From Paenibacillus_E qinlingensis_A (GTDB taxonomy: Bacteria > Bacillota > Bacilli > Paenibacillales > NBRC-103111): a DNA stretch of 64,000 bases. This document shows, piece by piece, positions 43,906-51,285 of this stretch. The stretch spans positions 1-64,000 of the forward strand of contig NZ_JAVDSB010000002.1 of assembly GCF_031455095.1 (NCBI RefSeq), in the 5' to 3' direction. Positions within the stretch are counted from its first letter, which is position 1, and each line of letters starts with the position of its first letter. The position numbers and the translations under genes were made by a program. Below the pieces are notes generated by a model. It was not told where the DNA came from. It did not search any database and saw only the letters and a program-made list of their open reading frames with translations.

Positions 43906-44664
43906 TCAAGATAACTTAATTAACTGCCCGCCATCTACAACTAAGCAATGCCCCGTCATATAACGTGAATCACTAGTTGCCATGAATAGTGCAGCGTCTG
44001 CGATTTCCTCGGGTACGCCAGCTCGGCCCATAGGGATCGTTTCGAGGTAGGGAGCAAATGCCGCTGGATTATCAATCAACGGTTTCGTCAGCCTCGTCTC
44101 AATAAAGCCCGGGCAAAGTGCGTTGACACGTATACCTAGTGGCGCAAGCTCCAAAGCCATAGACATCGTAAGAAGATTAATGCCGCCTTTCGTTGCGTTA
44201 TAATGCGCTTGATCTTTCTCCGCAGCTAAGCCATTCACACTGGACATATTAATGATGGATCCACTTTTCCCTTGTTGTACCATGCATCTTGCCACCGCCT
44301 GCCCGACGAGAAAAGTTCCTTTCAAATTAATCGCCATATGTCGGTCCCACTCAGATTCCTCAATCTCCAAGAAGGAAGCTGGGCTGCAAATACCCGCATT
44401 ATTCACTAACACATCAATGGTTCCCCAATTCCCCAGAACAGTATCCACCATGCGATTAACATCTGATTTCAACTGTACATCACCATCGATCCAGATGACT
44501 TCACCACCCTGAGCTGCAATCTCCTCAGCTGTTGCTTGCAAAACTGCCTTTTCACGACCAGTAATGGCCACCTTCGCACCTTCAGCGGCAAACCGCACAG
44601 CGGTTGCTTTACCTATGCCAGTTGAACCGCCCGTTATGAGCACGACCATATCTTTCATTCTCAT
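43906..44664 (-). CDS. Short-chain dehydrogenase/reductase (SDR)
   Basis: A 252-residue classical SDR of the 3-oxoacyl-ACP reductase/glucose dehydrogenase-like group: TGGSTGIGKAT, NNAG, NMSSVNG, YNATK, PGFIETRLT and C-terminal VVDGGQLIKLS. AAGGAGG precedes the start. It is only distantly related to the two other SDRs in this operon, so the three are unlikely to be redundant. Confidence 0.9.
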   Translation of the reverse strand: MRMKDMVVLITGGSTGIGKATAVRFAAEGAKVAITGREKAVLQATAEEIAAQGGEVIWIDGDVQLKSDVNRMVDTVLGNWGTIDVLVNNAGICSPASFLEIEESEWDRHMAINLKGTFLVGQAVARCMVQQGKSGSIINMSSVNGLAAEKDQAHYNATKGGINLLTMSMALELAPLGIRVNALCPGFIETRLTKPLIDNPAAFAPYLETIPMGRAGVPEEIADAALFMATSDSRYMTGHCLVVDGGQLIKLS

Positions 44665-44677
44665 CCGGCATGCCTCC

Positions 44678-45991
44678 TTATAAATTGACTAGCGCTCGAT
44701 CGACAGCCTTCAATGTTTCTTCAATTTCTTGAGCGCCATGCGTCGCGGATAAATACCATAATCCATTGGAACGAACGAGCACGCCTTCTTCTAGCATTTT
44801 GCCTGCAAAATCTGCATACTTAGCTCCGTCCCGCTTCGTAAAGGAAGCAAAATCTTCAACCGCTGGCTCGTGAGTAAACATCATATGGAAGACTGGACCA
44901 ACATGATTGACGATGCCTGGAATGCCGTGCTTGGCGAGTAAACTACGAATCCCTTCAACGAGATGAGTTGCGTTATTTTCCATTTCATGGTAAATTGTTC
45001 CATCCTCTTTGGACAGTTCTGCTATTGTCGCTAAGGCTGCTGATGTCGCAACGCAATTCCCGTTCAAGGTACCCAAATGGCTGACGGTTCCGTTCTCAAT
45101 CAGCGCCATAATGTCCTTGCGGCCAGCTACAGCACTTATGGCAACGCCTCCGCCTAATGCTTTGCCAATGGTAATTAGATCTGGCTCCAATCCAAATTTC
45201 CCATGTGCCCCGCTTAAGCCAAGTCGAAATCCGGTGATGACTTCATCCAAAATCATGACCATATTCAGCTCTTGAGTTAGATCCTGCATGTGCTCGAGAT
45301 AGCCAGATTTCGGGAGCACGCAACCGGAGTTGCACATCACTGGCTCAGAAATTACCGCAGCAATGTCATCCTTATATTCCCGTAAAGTTGCCTCCAAGAC
45401 TGCGGAATCATTCCACGGAAGCAAGATGATATCTTCCAGCGCTAGCTCACTCTGACCGCTTGTGCCTGGCAGAAGCCGTTGCTCCTGCGTAGCAGCAGCG
45501 GAACTGGACTGGCGCATGTCTGAGCTTGGGAACGCGGTAAATATCGCATCCGACCACCCATGATAATGCCCATGAAAGCGAACGATCTTCCGCTTGCCCG
45601 TAAAAGCGCGAGCTAATCGCAGAGCCAGCATAACCGCTTCTGTGCCAGAACCGCTTAAAGCCACCTTATCCGCGCAAGGTAAAATCTCAGTCAAGCGGCG
45701 GGCCAGTTCAATCTCCCCTTCATGCTGCAACCCGAAAGTAACGCCACGCTTCATCGCTGCATGGACACTCTCCGTCGTTGCCTCATGCGCATGGCCCAGA
45801 ATCAAGGGTCCATAGGCAAACAAATAATCAATATAGGTGTTACCATCCACATCCGTTATTCGTGGACCGGTGCCCGATGCAGCGAATAACGGCGTCGGCT
45901 TCATGGCGCTTCTTAACGAGCTCGCCACTCCGCCTGCCAAATAGGCCTGTGATTCCGTGTATTTCTGCCTCGATTTCTCAACATGCTTCAT
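44678..45991 (-). CDS. Class III aminotransferase (glutamate-1-semialdehyde aminomutase-like)
   Basis: A PLP enzyme of 437 residues from the ATG at 45991, with GGGAGG 8 bases upstream. It has the class III segments SGSGTEAVMLALRLARAFTG, ILDEVITGFRLG and the PLP lysine in ITIGKALGGGVAIS. It resembles HemL but its place in a catabolic operon with SDRs, RidA and an aldolase argues for transamination (or amino group migration) of an operon-specific amine rather than haem synthesis. Confidence 0.87.
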   Translation of the reverse strand: MKHVEKSRQKYTESQAYLAGGVASSLRSAMKPTPLFAASGTGPRITDVDGNTYIDYLFAYGPLILGHAHEATTESVHAAMKRGVTFGLQHEGEIELARRLTEILPCADKVALSGSGTEAVMLALRLARAFTGKRKIVRFHGHYHGWSDAIFTAFPSSDMRQSSSAAATQEQRLLPGTSGQSELALEDIILLPWNDSAVLEATLREYKDDIAAVISEPVMCNSGCVLPKSGYLEHMQDLTQELNMVMILDEVITGFRLGLSGAHGKFGLEPDLITIGKALGGGVAISAVAGRKDIMALIENGTVSHLGTLNGNCVATSAALATIAELSKEDGTIYHEMENNATHLVEGIRSLLAKHGIPGIVNHVGPVFHMMFTHEPAVEDFASFTKRDGAKYADFAGKMLEEGVLVRSNGLWYLSATHGAQEIEETLKAVDRALVNL

Positions 45992-46064
45992 ACTTACATC
46001 CTCCCTAATCCGCACTTCCTTGGAGAGTGATTTCGTTATGTAAGTTCATAGATGATATTGAAGT

Positions 46065-47561
46065 TTAATCATAGGTTCCAAATCTCGGCTGCGGCAACGA
46101 ATCCATGGGATATATTGGACGACTTACGTGTTGATATTGAAAATGGGCAAGATTGGCATTACAGCATCCAGGTGAATCCACGTTAATCACATGCTTGGCG
46201 AACGATCCAAAGGCTGTCTGCCAAGCAAGCGCTGATTTGGCCACAATCATGTGATAATCCCCAGGCCATAAACCAACGGATCGCACATGCCCTACATCCC
46301 AAGGGGCCACCCGCTTCTCCGTCAATACGAGCGTGAGTAATCCGCATTCAACAACGGCAGTTAAACCCATCTCCGCATGTTGGCCGGTCATATACGGACC
46401 CGCATGTCGGTAATGTCCGTCAAACAGTAACCGAATCTTCCCCTTCACCGCTACAGGCGTTCCGTGCAAGGAGTCGCTTTTACCTCCTACCAAGCCTTCG
46501 AAAAGGCCTCCGATTCCGTGCCAATAAGCTACTTTCACGGCTTCGGGATCGCGAATCACAATGAATGCTTTCTTCGGCACATTGATTAATTCAGCGAGTA
46601 GATGCGTTGCATCAGCTGGTGCGCCTCCCCCTACATTGTCGGAACCTTCCGCCAAGATAACAGGACCTTCCAGCTGCGCCAACGCCTCGGTTACGGCTTC
46701 ACGCGGTGTTGCATAGCTGACATTGAACGTCTCCTTCCGGTCAATCGCCATCTGTGCGAGTTCTGCCGCACAGCGTTCAGCTAAGCCGGAATCGCCATCT
46801 GTCGTGACGACAACAGACATTCCCGCATCGGGCACGTCACTGTAGGGAAAGCCTCCAGCTACCGTCACGTTCAGCACACCAGGCATACGCTCCATCTCAA
46901 AGGCATGATCCATTATCAGTTTCATACTGCCTACACTTGTCAGCATGCCTTGCGGTACAACGAGCATGCCGGTATGAACCATTGCCCGAACAGGGCGAAT
47001 CTCACCGCGAATTGAACGAACGAGCAGGTCGAAGGCTTCAACCGCCCGCTCATACATATCCACATGCGGGTAGGTATCGTAGCCTACGATGAGATCCGCA
47101 TGGCGAACCATCGCTTGGCTGATATTGCCATGCAGATCGATTGTCATGGCAATAGGGAAATCGGGTCCTAGCTTCGCGCGAAGACGTCGGAGGCACTCCC
47201 CTTCATAGTCGGCGTACTGCTCCGACACCATAGCGCCATGCATGATCAAGAGAAGGCCATCTGATCTGCTGTCGATGGTGTCCACGAGGGCATCAATCAG
47301 CGTGTCGCCCGTTACTGCCTCCACCATCCCGCTTGGTGTCGCCGCCACATACAAGCCTGGCAACAAGCTGACGCCTTGTACAGCTGCAGCGGCGATTACG
47401 CCCCCCATCGTAGTGCGCGTCCCTGCGTAGCGGGCTACAAAAGCATCACCGCCCATCGTCCACTGTTCCCGAAAATGAGCGATGTCCGTAATGCCAGGAG
47501 CGAACGTATTCGTTTCATGCAAAATACCGGCTACAGCAATCTGAAGCTGGTCATTCCTCAT
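46065..47561 (-). CDS. M81 family metallohydrolase (MlrC-like)
   Basis: A 498-residue zinc hydrolase of the MlrC (microcystinase C) family. N-terminal AVAGILHETNTFAPG, the metal motif TIDLHGNIS and YDTYPHVDMYERA (His/Asp ligands), and AEGSDNVGGGAPADATHLL are all family marks. The start at 47561 lies one base after the RidA stop, within its ribosome binding context; an earlier frame overlapping RidA is not needed. MlrC cleaves peptide bonds involving unusual and D-amino acids; most M81 proteins have unknown substrates. Here, next to a D-amino-acid-type lyase and RidA, it may release the amino compound the operon degrades. Confidence 0.87.
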   Translation of the reverse strand: MRNDQLQIAVAGILHETNTFAPGITDIAHFREQWTMGGDAFVARYAGTRTTMGGVIAAAAVQGVSLLPGLYVAATPSGMVEAVTGDTLIDALVDTIDSRSDGLLLIMHGAMVSEQYADYEGECLRRLRAKLGPDFPIAMTIDLHGNISQAMVRHADLIVGYDTYPHVDMYERAVEAFDLLVRSIRGEIRPVRAMVHTGMLVVPQGMLTSVGSMKLIMDHAFEMERMPGVLNVTVAGGFPYSDVPDAGMSVVVTTDGDSGLAERCAAELAQMAIDRKETFNVSYATPREAVTEALAQLEGPVILAEGSDNVGGGAPADATHLLAELINVPKKAFIVIRDPEAVKVAYWHGIGGLFEGLVGGKSDSLHGTPVAVKGKIRLLFDGHYRHAGPYMTGQHAEMGLTAVVECGLLTLVLTEKRVAPWDVGHVRSVGLWPGDYHMIVAKSALAWQTAFGSFAKHVINVDSPGCCNANLAHFQYQHVSRPIYPMDSLPQPRFGTYD

Positions 47562-47562
47562 T

Positions 47563-47958
47563 TTAAAGGCTCTCTCCACGACGAGTAACTGCATAAGCGA
47601 TCGCATCAATCTCTACTAAATAACTGCCGATGGAACAACCAATAGAGGTCCTCGTTGGAAAAGGTTGCTTCATCAAGCTTTGATAAGCTTGATTGTAGCC
47701 AGGAAAATCCTCTTGTCTGGAGAGGAATGCATTGATTTTTACAATATGATCGAGCGTAAGATCAGCCTCTGCAAGAATAGTCTCGATGTTGCGCAAGCAT
47801 TGGAGCGTCTGTTCTTCAATCGTTTCTCCAACAACTTCACGTGTTACAGGATCTACGCCGACTTGGCCAGACACGTAGACGAAATCACCTGCGCGAAGTG
47901 CTTGCGAGAAAGGAAGTGGAAATTGGGGTGCTGCTGAAGAATGAATGGGCTGTGACAT
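47563..47958 (-). CDS. RidA/YjgF/YER057c family enamine/imine deaminase
   Basis: A 131-residue trimeric-type protein that hydrolyses reactive enamine/imine intermediates made by PLP enzymes. Family marks include FVYVSGQVGVDP, the conserved Arg in FPTRTSIGCSIG and Glu in LVEIDAIA. AAAGGAG precedes the start. It directly follows the D-threonine-aldolase/D-serine-dehydratase-fold gene, which could produce such an intermediate, so it probably works as a pathway enzyme rather than as general damage control. Confidence 0.92.
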   Translation of the reverse strand: MSQPIHSSAAPQFPLPFSQALRAGDFVYVSGQVGVDPVTREVVGETIEEQTLQCLRNIETILAEADLTLDHIVKINAFLSRQEDFPGYNQAYQSLMKQPFPTRTSIGCSIGSYLVEIDAIAYAVTRRGESL

Positions 47959-47999
47959 AAGTAATCGTCTCCTTTGTATGTACGTTTTTAGATTTGCTG

Positions 48000-49112
48000 T
48001 TAAGTAACTTTACCTCTGGCATCGACCGTTAGGATACGTTCAAGTTGCCCCCCACGTACGCCAAGGAGTCGATCATGTAGGTTGGTCACGGCGCAGCAAT
48101 GATTAGGTATAATCTCCACGATGTCACCGATCTGAAGATCGGTGCCGTCAGGCACGGAGAGAATACCATGTTCTTCGTTAAGCCGCTCGACGAAGATAGC
48201 GGGATTCTCCGGTATGAATCCGTAACCTTTGCGGTGTGCGCTGCTATCGTTGGACAGCGTCTTCGAGCCCGCATCGATGATGACGGTTCCCTGCCTAGGC
48301 GTGCTGACGACCGTGGCATAGATGCGCATCGCACAGGCCTCTTCGCCGATTAAGCCTGTATACAGCTGGGAGCCATCACCGAAAACATAAGCCCCAGGCC
48401 GCATCTCCGTTACACCCAAGCCGGCGAGAGCACCGATGAACTTGGATGTCGGTGTGGAGCCAACGCTAATGTCCGGCACATCCACACCTAATCGCCGCAG
48501 CACGCGTTGTGATTCCAGTAAAGCTTCCGCTTCAGCAAGGGCAACTTCCAGACAGTCGTCGGCACGACTCTTGCTATAGGCCTGACCCGCATGAGTCATT
48601 AATGCGCTTAGACGAATACCTGGCAGCTTAGCAATTTGCACAGCCAACGCAGCTGTCTCCTCACCCGGTTCTTTCCCACAGCGGTTCAACCCGCTATTCA
48701 CATCTAAGTAGAGCGGTACGCGAAGTTGCAAATGCTCACCAAGATCGGACAATCCTTTAGCCACTTCATAACTGTCCACACTAACGGAAACTTGAGTCTG
48801 TTGTTGTAACAGTCGTCCCAAACGCTCCAGCTTCAATCGGCCCACAAGCGGATAAGCGATCAGAATATCATCTATACCGCCAGCTGCCATGACTTCAGCC
48901 TCGCCAAGCTTTGCCACCGTAATGCCTGAAGCGCCATGTCGCAGCTGCTCTTGCGCGATCCAAATGCTCTTGTGAGTCTTCGTATGTGGCCGTAATCGTA
49001 CGCCAGCTTTGGCAGCCAATTCAGCGGTACTCTGCAGATTGGCATCCAATCGATCCAAATCGATGACGATTGCTGGCGTATCCATATCCGTTGGCCATGT
49101 TGCATCATTCAT
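48000..49112 (-). CDS. D-threonine aldolase / D-serine dehydratase-like PLP enzyme (fold type III)
   Basis: A 370-residue enzyme from the start at 49112 (TAGGTG just upstream; an ATG five codons earlier is possible). The alanine-racemase-like barrel shows DTPAIVIDLDRLDANL, the PLP lysine in RPHTKTHKS, and MTHAGQAY; the C-terminal metal site is seen in IPNHCCAVTNLHD (His and Asp). This fold includes D-threonine aldolases, D-serine dehydratase and D-threo-3-hydroxyaspartate dehydratase. Because RidA follows, a dehydratase giving an aminoacrylate-like intermediate is as likely as an aldolase. Confidence 0.87.
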   Translation of the reverse strand: MNDATWPTDMDTPAIVIDLDRLDANLQSTAELAAKAGVRLRPHTKTHKSIWIAQEQLRHGASGITVAKLGEAEVMAAGGIDDILIAYPLVGRLKLERLGRLLQQQTQVSVSVDSYEVAKGLSDLGEHLQLRVPLYLDVNSGLNRCGKEPGEETAALAVQIAKLPGIRLSALMTHAGQAYSKSRADDCLEVALAEAEALLESQRVLRRLGVDVPDISVGSTPTSKFIGALAGLGVTEMRPGAYVFGDGSQLYTGLIGEEACAMRIYATVVSTPRQGTVIIDAGSKTLSNDSSAHRKGYGFIPENPAIFVERLNEEHGILSVPDGTDLQIGDIVEIIPNHCCAVTNLHDRLLGVRGGQLERILTVDARGKVT

Positions 49113-49135
49113 CTCAACACCTACCATCCTGCGTA

Positions 49136-50290
49136 TTAGAAACTAACGCTTTGACCTTGTAGAATAACTTGTTTCACCTGAATCTCTTCATCAATGAGTA
49201 GGAGATTGGCTAACTTCCCAGGCTCGATACTCCCCATCTGACCGTCCATATGAATCACTTTTGCTGGATTCAGCGAGGCCATACGGAAGGCATCCACAAG
49301 CCCGATTGAGGCATGCTTCATCATATTGCGAACGGCTTTGTCCATCGTTAGACAACTGCCGGCCAAGTGACCAAGATGATTCCAATTCAGATCAGAACTG
49401 TTGCCATTGTTAACACCTGCATCAGGCATGGCATCCGTAATAATGATGACACGATCAGTACCTTTGGTTTTATGAATAAGCTTCAGCATCAAGGGACGGA
49501 CATGAACCCCCTCTGCATCAGGAATGACTTCAGCATAAATATCGTCATGAACGAGAACCGCCTCATCGACACCAACCTCACGAGTTCCCCCATATCTGGA
49601 GGGAGAGGGCGTTGTGCCTGACGCATTCGTACAGTGACAGCCGATACGCAGACCTTGCGGGACAAAGCGGAATATTTGCTCCGCAGTCGCTTCGGAATGT
49701 CCAACGGAGAATGAAATCTCATATTTCGCCGCCTCATTCACAAACGCTTCTTGACCATCCAGCTCAGGTGCGAGCGTCCAAACTTTAATGTGATTCCCAG
49801 CAGCTTGTAATATTTCTTGGTATTCAATAGGGTCAACAGGACGAATAGGTGAAGTGATAGCGCCATATTTATTATTAATGTAAGGGCCTTCCATATGAAT
49901 GCCTACAATGGCCTGTGCGAAGGGTTTTTCGGAGTTCATACTGGTTAAAATCGTTTGAATGCCTGTCTTTACCTGCTCTCTACTCTCGTTGTAGGTAAAG
50001 GTTGGAAGAATAGCTGTCGTCCCATGTTTCAAATGGGCAAGTGCGAACTCATACGGATGCTCCCATGACCATACGCCGCCACCACCATGACAGTGGATAT
50101 CGATGAAGCCTGGAGCTATGTAGGCGCCTTGTGCATCTAACACAGTGTACCCCTGTGGTATATGCACTTGTTCTGCTTCGCCGACACTCACGATGAGACC
50201 GTTCTCGACGAGAACTACCCCATTTGGAATTAAGCGATGGGCTGTAATAATCGTGCCGTTTTGAATGACTAACGTATTCGTTGCCGGCAT
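49136..50290 (-). CDS. N-acetylglucosamine-6-phosphate deacetylase-like amidohydrolase
   Basis: A 384-residue metal-dependent amidohydrolase, first gene of the operon, with AGAGGTG before the ATG. It has HxH as His66/His68 in DIHCHGGGG, the metal-ligand Glu in GIHMEGPY, VGHSEAT, AEVIPDAEGVHVRP, ITDAMPDAG and AGSCLTMDKAVRNM. These are NagA marks, yet the segment normally reading THLFNAM is HCTNASGT and the GPF...GAH loop is GPY...GAI, so the substrate may not be N-acetylglucosamine-6-phosphate. Removing an N-acyl group as the opening step of the pathway is the inference; calling it NagA outright is not justified. Confidence 0.82.
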   Translation of the reverse strand: MPATNTLVIQNGTIITAHRLIPNGVVLVENGLIVSVGEAEQVHIPQGYTVLDAQGAYIAPGFIDIHCHGGGGVWSWEHPYEFALAHLKHGTTAILPTFTYNESREQVKTGIQTILTSMNSEKPFAQAIVGIHMEGPYINNKYGAITSPIRPVDPIEYQEILQAAGNHIKVWTLAPELDGQEAFVNEAAKYEISFSVGHSEATAEQIFRFVPQGLRIGCHCTNASGTTPSPSRYGGTREVGVDEAVLVHDDIYAEVIPDAEGVHVRPLMLKLIHKTKGTDRVIIITDAMPDAGVNNGNSSDLNWNHLGHLAGSCLTMDKAVRNMMKHASIGLVDAFRMASLNPAKVIHMDGQMGSIEPGKLANLLLIDEEIQVKQVILQGQSVSF

Positions 50291-50311
50291 TCATTCACCT
50301 CTTTCCCAAAA

Positions 50312-50329
50312 ATGAAACCATGGTTTTAT
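50312..50329 (-). promoter_or_regulatory. Candidate operator (IclR-type?) of the eleven-gene operon
   Basis: ATGAAACCATGGTTTTAT is an 18-bp palindrome with one mismatch, containing the perfect core AAACCATGGTTT. It begins 5 bases downstream of the -10 box, so a protein bound there would block the start of transcription. Confidence 0.6.
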
Positions 50330-50333
50330 TTTT

Positions 50334-50361
50334 AGTATAGCATGCCTTTCACCACTGTAAA
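50334..50361 (-). promoter_or_regulatory. Promoter of the eleven-gene operon
   Basis: Minus strand: -35 TTTACA (50356-50361), 16-bp spacer, extended -10 TGCTATACT with TATACT at 50334-50339. It is about 43 bases upstream of the first gene of the operon. Confidence 0.7.
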
Positions 50362-50542
50362 GATCCATTTGCAAATTTTCTCAACCACTCTTTTTCTTAC
50401 TTATAACGACAAAAAATCTGGATTCTCCTCGCATCACCTGTCTACCTTGAATGTGCAGTCAAATAATCGGTATTTCCTAGAATTCAACTAAAAAAAATCC
50501 ATCTATTCGCCTCGTCTTCCTCCATTCTTTTTCCAATTCCCT

Positions 50543-51172
50543 CCACTATCCCCTTCACTCAGGATACACTTCCTTAACTAGCCCTCCACGACTGTTCTTC
50601 TGAGCCAAAGGGATAGTGCGGAGATAAATTTTTGAACACCGCCTAACGTGATATACATCAATTACTCTCACTCCACTTCCACTATCCCCTTCACTCAGGA
50701 TACACCTGCCTAACTAGCCCTCCACGACTGTTCTTCTGAGCCAAAGGGATAGTGCGGTGATAAAGTTTTGAGCACCGCCTAACGTGATATTCATCAATTA
50801 CTCTCACTCCACTTCCACTATCCCCTTCACTCAGGATACACTTCCTTAACTAGCCCTCCACAACTGCTCTTCTGAGCCAAAGGGATAGTGAGCAGATAAA
50901 TTTTTGAACACCGCCTAACGTGATATACATCAATTATTCTCACTCCACTTCCACTATCCCCTTCACTCAGGATACACTTCCTTAACTAACCCTCCACAAC
51001 TGCTCTTCTGAGCCAAAGGGATAGTGAGCAGATAAATTTCTGAGCACCGCCTAACGTGATATACATCAATTACTCTCACTCCACTTCCACTATCCCCTTC
51101 ACTCAGGATACACCTGCCTAACTAGCCCTCCACGACTGTTCTTCTGAGCCAAAGGGATAGTGAGGAGGTAAA
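50543..51172. repeat. Tandem array: five copies of a 136-bp unit, each with an imperfect palindrome
   Basis: Units begin at 50543, 50679, 50815, 50951 and 51087, exactly 136 bp apart; the fifth stops matching after about 80 bp. Each unit holds a 75-bp dyad: one arm starts CACTATCCC(C/T)TT and includes CTCAG, the other ends AAAGGGATAGTG (first copy 50544-50618), plus a 61-bp spacer with ACCGCCTAACGTGATAT. Copies differ at a few positions; copies 2 and 5 share variants, as do copies 3 and 4. No coding sequence spans it. It fills most of the 950-bp gap 50340-51285. Confidence 0.92.
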
Positions 51173-51233
51173 TGGGTGAACAAATAAGCGACTACGCCGG
51201 CCGGTTTACTAAGGCGGGAGTATCACTATATAG

Positions 51234-51264
51234 AAAAACCTCCGGAACAGCTGCTTCCGGAGGT
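51234..51264 (-). terminator. Terminator after the orphan sensor kinase
   Basis: ACCTCCGGAA and TTCCGGAGGT pair perfectly around a 7-nt loop, with TTTTTCTA following on the minus strand. Confidence 0.9.
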
Positions 51265-51285
51265 CTCTATCAGTTGTATGCTCTG

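Noticed and set aside
44678..45991. Calling the aminotransferase hemL
   Set aside because: It shares the fold but sits in a catabolic operon with no haem genes; the name would overstate the evidence.
47563..47609. Longer M81 start overlapping the RidA gene by 15 codons
   Set aside because: The ATG one base after the RidA stop gives the normal family N-terminus and fits translational coupling.
50543..51172. CRISPR array interpretation of the 136-bp tandem repeats
   Set aside because: Repeat and spacer are both conserved in every unit, the unit is far too long, and no cas genes are nearby.
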